Assembly (NCBI GenBank): GCA_016195325.1
Contig: JACPZX010000120.1
Span: forward strand, 1 to 64,000
Direction: 5' to 3'
DNA length: 64,000 nucleotides
From: Acidobacteriota bacterium
Lineage (GTDB): Bacteria; Acidobacteriota; Polarisedimenticolia; JACPZX01
The position numbers and the translations under genes were made by a program. Under the pieces are notes generated by a model. It was given only the letters and a program-made list of their open reading frames with translations. It did no database searches and had not been told where the DNA came from. Shown piece after piece: positions 59,966 through 64,000 of the stretch. Each line of letters opens with the position of its first letter. Position 1 is the first letter of the stretch.

Positions 59966-62164
59966 ATGAGCCAGGCCGAAAAGCGCATCAAGACCGATCG
60001 CCTGGTCCTCTTCGGCATCAGCGCGCTCGTCGTGGTCCTGACGGCGGCGTACGCCTTCCTCCAGCGATCCGAGGACCTCTCGTTCAAGTACGTCACCAAC
60101 ACCGTCCTCCTCGGCTTCCTCGGCATCCTCGATCTCGTCCTGATCATCGGGCTGGTGGTCGTTCTCACCCGCAACCTCGCGAAGCTCCTCCTCGAGCGAC
60201 GGCGGGACATCCTGGGCTCGCGCTTCCGGACGAAGCTCGTCTTCAGCTTCATAGGGTTGTGCCTGGTTCCGTCGGTCCTGCTCTTCGTCGCGGCGATCAG
60301 CCTCATCGAGCGCAACGTCGAGCGGTGGTTCAACACCCCGGTCGACGTCATCGCGTCGCAGTCGCAGCAGATCGTCCAGGCTCTCTACCAGGAGCACCGG
60401 GATCGCGCCCGGAAGCTGGCCGAAACCCTCGCGACCGTGGTCGGACGCGAGAAGCTCCTCCAGGGGACCCAGCGCCGCCTCCTTCTGGGTGCGCTCCAGG
60501 GGAAGATGCGCGAGTACCGCCTGGACTACGCGTCGGTGTACGACGCCGAGGGGGCGGGCGTCGTCGCCGCGAACCCGCTCCTCTCCCTCGATCACCTCAC
60601 CCCGCCCCCCGAGAACCTGCGGGAGCGAGCGATGCTCGGAGAGCCCTTCGAGTGGATCGAGGACCTCGGCTCGGGGCGTCTCGTCCGCGCCGGCTGGCCG
60701 ATCCGCCCCGCGGCCGGCGGCGAGATCGTCGGCGTCGCGATCGCGGGCTCGTACGTCGGCAAGGAGATCGCCGCCCTCACCACGTCGGTGAGCCGCGCCT
60801 CGGAGAACTACCGCCAGATCAAGGCGCAGAAGGGGGCGATCCAGCAGGTGTACATCTCGGTCTTCGTCCTGATCACGCTCCTCGTGATCTTCGGGGCGAC
60901 GTGGATCGGCTTCTATCTCGCCGGCCAGATCACGGTCCCGATCCAGATGCTCGCGGAGGGGACGCGCGCGGTGGCGGGCGGCGATCTCGACTACAGGGTC
61001 TCCGTCAGGCCCGGGGACGAGCTGGGGATTCTGGTCGACTCGTTCAACGCGATGACCGGCGAGCTGAAGGGACGGCGGGAGGAGGCCGAGCGCGCCGCCG
61101 CCGAGATCCGGACCCGGAACGCCGAGATGGAGGATCGCCGGCGCTACATCGAGACGCTCCTCGAGAGCATCCCGGTGGGCGTCGTCTCGCTTTCCGCGGA
61201 GGGGCGCGTCACGACGATCAACCGCGCCGCCCGCAGAATCCTGAGGATCGACCCGGGGCTCGACGTGCGGCTCCTCCGGTTCGGCGAGCTCTTCGCGCGG
61301 GGGAGGCTGGCGGAGGTCGGGGAGGCGGCGGGGGAGTGCCTTGCGAGGAAGGCTCCCATGTTCCGGGAGATCCACTCGAACGTGGACGGAGAGCCGATCT
61401 CGCTCGGCGTCACCGTCGCCACGGTCGGCGAGGAGCCTTCCCCGGGGGTCATCCTCGTGATGGAGGACGTCACGAGGCTCATCAAGGCGCAGAAGACCGC
61501 CGCGTGGCAGGAGGTCGCGCGGCGCATCGCCCACGAGATCAAGAACCCCCTGACGCCGATACAGCTCTCGGCCCAGAGGATCCTGAAGAAGCACCGAGAA
61601 GGCGGGGCCGACTTCGCCGCGGCCCTCGAAGAGGGGGCGGCGACGATCGTCCGCGAGGTGAAGACGCTCAAGACGCTCGTGAACGAGTTCTCGGGGTTCG
61701 CCAGGATGCCGGCGGTCAACCCGATCCCCGCGGACCTTCACGAGATCATCGACGCCGCGCTCGGCCTCTACCAGGGAGCGTACGCCGACGTCCGGTTCGA
61801 TCGGGAGTTCTCGGGAGACCTCCCGAGCGCGCGGCTCGATCACGAGCAGATGAAGCGGGTCTTCGTGAACCTGATCGACAACGCGCTGGAGGCGATGGAT
61901 CGCCATGGCCGCATCGTGATCGGGACGCGATACCTCCGCGACCAGCGTCTCATGCGCATCGAGGTCGCCGACGACGGGCCCGGCATTCCGTCCGAGGACA
62001 AGGACAAGCTCTTCCTGCCGTACTTCTCCACGAAGCGGCGCGGGACGGGGCTCGGCCTGGCGATCGTGAACCGGATCGTCTCGGACCACAACGGTTACAT
62101 CCGAGTCGAGGACAATCGCCCGAGGGGCACGCGGTTCGTCATCGAGCTCCCGGCGGCGTCATGA
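59966..62164 (+). CDS. ntrY: NtrY-like membrane sensor histidine kinase
   Basis: 732 residues. Several N-terminal transmembrane helices (about 12-115, 'NTVLLGFLGILDLVLIIGLV', 'LVFSFIGLCLVPSVLLFVAA') enclose a periplasmic sensor part, then a further helix and HAMP ('WIGFYLAGQITVPIQMLAEG'), PAS domain (about 390-480), HisKA with the phospho-His in 'ARRIAHEIKNPLTPIQLSAQ' and HATPase ('LIDNALEAMDRHGRIVIGTR', 'GTGLGLAIVNRIVSDHNGYI'). Partner of the following NtrX; signal unknown (nitrogen, redox or envelope). Confidence 0.93.
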   Translation: MSQAEKRIKTDRLVLFGISALVVVLTAAYAFLQRSEDLSFKYVTNTVLLGFLGILDLVLIIGLVVVLTRNLAKLLLERRRDILGSRFRTKLVFSFIGLCLVPSVLLFVAAISLIERNVERWFNTPVDVIASQSQQIVQALYQEHRDRARKLAETLATVVGREKLLQGTQRRLLLGALQGKMREYRLDYASVYDAEGAGVVAANPLLSLDHLTPPPENLRERAMLGEPFEWIEDLGSGRLVRAGWPIRPAAGGEIVGVAIAGSYVGKEIAALTTSVSRASENYRQIKAQKGAIQQVYISVFVLITLLVIFGATWIGFYLAGQITVPIQMLAEGTRAVAGGDLDYRVSVRPGDELGILVDSFNAMTGELKGRREEAERAAAEIRTRNAEMEDRRRYIETLLESIPVGVVSLSAEGRVTTINRAARRILRIDPGLDVRLLRFGELFARGRLAEVGEAAGECLARKAPMFREIHSNVDGEPISLGVTVATVGEEPSPGVILVMEDVTRLIKAQKTAAWQEVARRIAHEIKNPLTPIQLSAQRILKKHREGGADFAAALEEGAATIVREVKTLKTLVNEFSGFARMPAVNPIPADLHEIIDAALGLYQGAYADVRFDREFSGDLPSARLDHEQMKRVFVNLIDNALEAMDRHGRIVIGTRYLRDQRLMRIEVADDGPGIPSEDKDKLFLPYFSTKRRGTGLGLAIVNRIVSDHNGYIRVEDNRPRGTRFVIELPAAS

Positions 62165-62186
62165 CCGCGGGGCGGGGAGGGGTCAC

Positions 62187-63644
62187 GTGAGCGCGCAGCG
62201 CATCCTGATCGTCGACGACGAGTCCGGCATCCGCTCGTCGCTCAGCCAGGTGCTGGGCGACGAGGGGTTCGACGTGGAGGCCGTGTCGACCGGCGAGAAG
62301 GGTCTGGAGAGACTCCGCGAGTCGAACTTCCACCTCGTCCTCCTCGACGTGTGGCTGCCGCGCAGGGACGGGCTCGAGATCCTCGAGGAGATCAAGACCG
62401 TGCACCCGGACGTCGCGGTCGTGATGATCTCCGGCCACGCGAGCGTGGAGACCGCGGTGAAGGCGACGAAGCTCGGGGCCTTCGATTTCGTCGAGAAGCC
62501 CCTGAGCCTCGAGAAGATCTCGCTCGTGGTCCGCAACGCCCTGAAGCACCGCCGCCTCGAGGCGCGCGACCGCGCCCTGCGCGAATCCCTGCGCCGCCGC
62601 CCCGCCCTCATCGGCGAGAGCGACGTCATGCTGAAGCTGGCGGAGCAGATCCAGTCGGCGGCGCCGACGAACGGCCGCGTGCTGATCCTCGGCGAGAACG
62701 GGACGGGCAAGGAGGTCGTGGCGAAGACGATCCATGCGCTCTCCGACCGCGCCGACGAGCCGTTCGTCGAGGTCAACTGCGCGGCGATTCCCGAGGAGCT
62801 GATCGAGAGCGAGCTCTTCGGGCACGTGAAGGGGGCCTTCACCGGCGCGGGCGAGAACAAGAAGGGAAAGTTCGAGCTCGCCGACGGGGGCACCCTCTTC
62901 CTCGACGAGATCGGCGACATGAGCCTGAAGACGCAGGCCAAGGTGCTCCGCGTCCTGCAGGAGCAGACCTTCGAGCCGGTCGGCGGCGTGACGGCGATCA
63001 AGGTGGATGTCCGCGTGATCGCGGCGACGAACAAGGACCTCCCCGAGCTGATCCGGAGGGGCGCCTTCCGCGAGGATCTCTACTTCAGGCTCAACGTCCT
63101 GCCGCTGCGCGTCCCGGCGCTCCGGGAGCGACCCACGGACATCCCGCTCCTCGCCCGGCACTTCCTCGCGGAGTTCGCGCGCCACTACGGGCGCGAGGTC
63201 CCGGCGGTCGATCCGGACGTCGTCGAGGCGATCAAGGCCCATCCCTGGCCGGGGAACGTCCGCGAGCTCCGGAACATCGTCGAGCGGATGACGATCATGG
63301 GGCCGCGAGGCCGGATCACGGTGGCGGATCTCCCTCCGGAGCTGGGGGGCGCCCATGCCGCTCCCCCCGCCGAGACGGGGCCGGATCTCGCGGCGCCGGG
63401 GTCGCTGCGCGACGCGCGCGAGAAGTTCGAGCGGTGGTACATCGGCCGGAGGCTGCGCGAGCACGGCGGCAACGTGACGCGCACGGCGGAGTCGCTGGGC
63501 GTGGAGCGGAGCCATCTGCACCGGAAGATGCGGGCGTTCGGGCTCGGGGGCGATCGCCAGGCGGCGGGGCGCTCGCCCGATCCCTCGGCGGCGGTCGCGG
63601 GCGAGGAGCCGGCTCCGGACGGAGGCGCGGGGCCGCGAGGATGA
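62187..63644 (+). CDS. ntrX: NtrX-like sigma54-dependent response regulator
   Basis: 485 residues, GTG at 62187 with GGGGAGG upstream. Receiver (1-120, Asp54 in 'HLVLLDVWLPRRDG'), AAA+ sigma54 domain (about 145-385) with Walker A 'ILGENGTGKEVVAKTIHALS', the sigma54-contacting GAFTGA loop in 'HVKGAFTGAGENKKGK' and 'GTLFLDEIGDM', and a Fis-type HTH ('NVTRTAESLGVERSHLHRKM'). It activates sigma54 promoters when phosphorylated by NtrY. Its stop overlaps the PHP-gene ATG by 4 bp. Confidence 0.95.
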   Translation: MSAQRILIVDDESGIRSSLSQVLGDEGFDVEAVSTGEKGLERLRESNFHLVLLDVWLPRRDGLEILEEIKTVHPDVAVVMISGHASVETAVKATKLGAFDFVEKPLSLEKISLVVRNALKHRRLEARDRALRESLRRRPALIGESDVMLKLAEQIQSAAPTNGRVLILGENGTGKEVVAKTIHALSDRADEPFVEVNCAAIPEELIESELFGHVKGAFTGAGENKKGKFELADGGTLFLDEIGDMSLKTQAKVLRVLQEQTFEPVGGVTAIKVDVRVIAATNKDLPELIRRGAFREDLYFRLNVLPLRVPALRERPTDIPLLARHFLAEFARHYGREVPAVDPDVVEAIKAHPWPGNVRELRNIVERMTIMGPRGRITVADLPPELGGAHAAPPAETGPDLAAPGSLRDAREKFERWYIGRRLREHGGNVTRTAESLGVERSHLHRKMRAFGLGGDRQAAGRSPDPSAAVAGEEPAPDGGAGPRG

Positions 63645-64000
63645 GAGCCGATCTCCACGTCCACTCGCATTACTCGGACACGGGACGGTACGCGCGCGCC
63701 GGCCTGCGCGACTGCTACGCGCGCCCGGGCGAGATCTACGATCGCGCGCGCGGCGCCGGGATGAATCTCGTCACGCTCACCGATCTCAACACGATCGAGG
63801 GGTGCCTCAGGCTTATCGACGAGCGCGGGGCCCCCCCGGATTTCGTCATCGGCGAGGAGATCGAGGCCAGGTTTCCCGACAGCGGCGCCCGCGTGCACCT
63901 GTGCGCCTGGGGACTGACCGAGGAGCGCCACCGGGAGGTCTGCCGCCTCCGGGAGAACGCCGAGGACCTGGTGGCATACCTCTGCGCGGAGCGCGTGGCG
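63641..64000 (+). CDS. PHP-domain protein (3' truncated by the window)
   Basis: 120 codons visible from ATG 63641. 'MRADLHVHSHYSDTGRY' carries the first metal-binding histidines, 'IGEEIEARFPDSGARVHLCA' the acidic/His block, and 'LTEERHREVCRLRENAEDLV' resembles PHP domains of the type found at the N-terminus of some glycosyltransferases. The usual TDH motif reads 'LTDLNTIEG', so the metal-ligand His is Leu. Phosphoesterase or pyrophosphatase activity is therefore uncertain. Remaining domains are outside the window. Confidence 0.7.
   Translation, partial: MRADLHVHSHYSDTGRYARAGLRDCYARPGEIYDRARGAGMNLVTLTDLNTIEGCLRLIDERGAPPDFVIGEEIEARFPDSGARVHLCAWGLTEERHREVCRLRENAEDLVAYLCAERVA

Overview
This window is GC-rich chromosomal DNA (about 70% G+C by eye) from a diderm bacterium. 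LpxC, DsbD, a BamD-like lipoprotein, two outer-membrane or lipoprotein exporter clients and an NtrY/NtrX-type two-component system all point to a Gram-negative envelope. The mix of CRTAC1/UnbV plus TPR pairs, large TPR and Ser/Thr-kinase proteins and many 4-bp start/stop overlaps looks like Acidobacteriota or a neighbouring phylum. That placement is inference, because no rRNA or other taxonomic marker lies in the window. Apart from one tRNA-Ser(GCU), everything recognised is protein coding. Long antisense open frames are GC-skew shadows.

Layout. 0-7.5 kb: end of an alpha-2-macroglobulin-like gene, tRNA-Ser, GT4 glycosyltransferase, Nudix hydrolase, EF-P with an unusual tip loop, DsbD, and a CRTAC1/TPR pair. 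7.4-15.8 kb: cysteine-cluster protein, Lon-like protease, gltX, an ECF sigma/anti-sigma pair, then a plus-strand run PASTA protein-rpe-thioesterase-BamD-like lipoprotein. 15.8-21.2 kb (minus): PqqD-TPR protein, DUF72 protein and a giant TPR protein with two protein-kinase domains, interrupted by a one-base slip in a 9-base homopolymer. 21.4-30 kb: sugar aminotransferase, degenerate glycosyltransferase, orphan CopG antitoxin, NodU-type carbamoyltransferase, secreted protein, ADP-forming acyl-CoA synthetase, hotdog thioesterase and a pseudouridine synthase that appears to start with CTG.

29.9-41.9 kb (minus) is the most interesting part: a catabolic island with SDR-RidA fusion, MarR regulator, enoyl-CoA hydratase, acyl-CoA dehydrogenase, an OYE-type flavoenzyme carrying a C-terminal fibronectin-III-like domain, kynureninase-like enzyme, tryptophan 2,3-dioxygenase, an aryl-CoA ligase of the benzoate-CoA ligase family, a creatininase-family amidohydrolase and an outer-membrane protein. 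Read together it resembles tryptophan -> N-formylkynurenine -> kynurenine -> anthranilate -> 2-aminobenzoyl-CoA -> beta-oxidation. No classical KynB formamidase is present; the creatininase-family enzyme is a candidate replacement. A lower-GC segment (about 34.0-34.85 kb) with two broken small genes splits the island.

42-57 kb: single-domain response regulator, SDR, S9 peptidase-RmlC pair, a substrate-binding protein with an extra N-terminal domain, then a tightly coupled operon hslV-hslU-lipoprotein-dapF-like-PGPGW-phzF-secreted protein; on the other strand a GAF protein, DMT exporter and CorC/HlyC protein. 57-64 kb: TPR protein, lpxC, and DUF4390-ntrY-ntrX followed by a PHP-domain gene that runs off the end.
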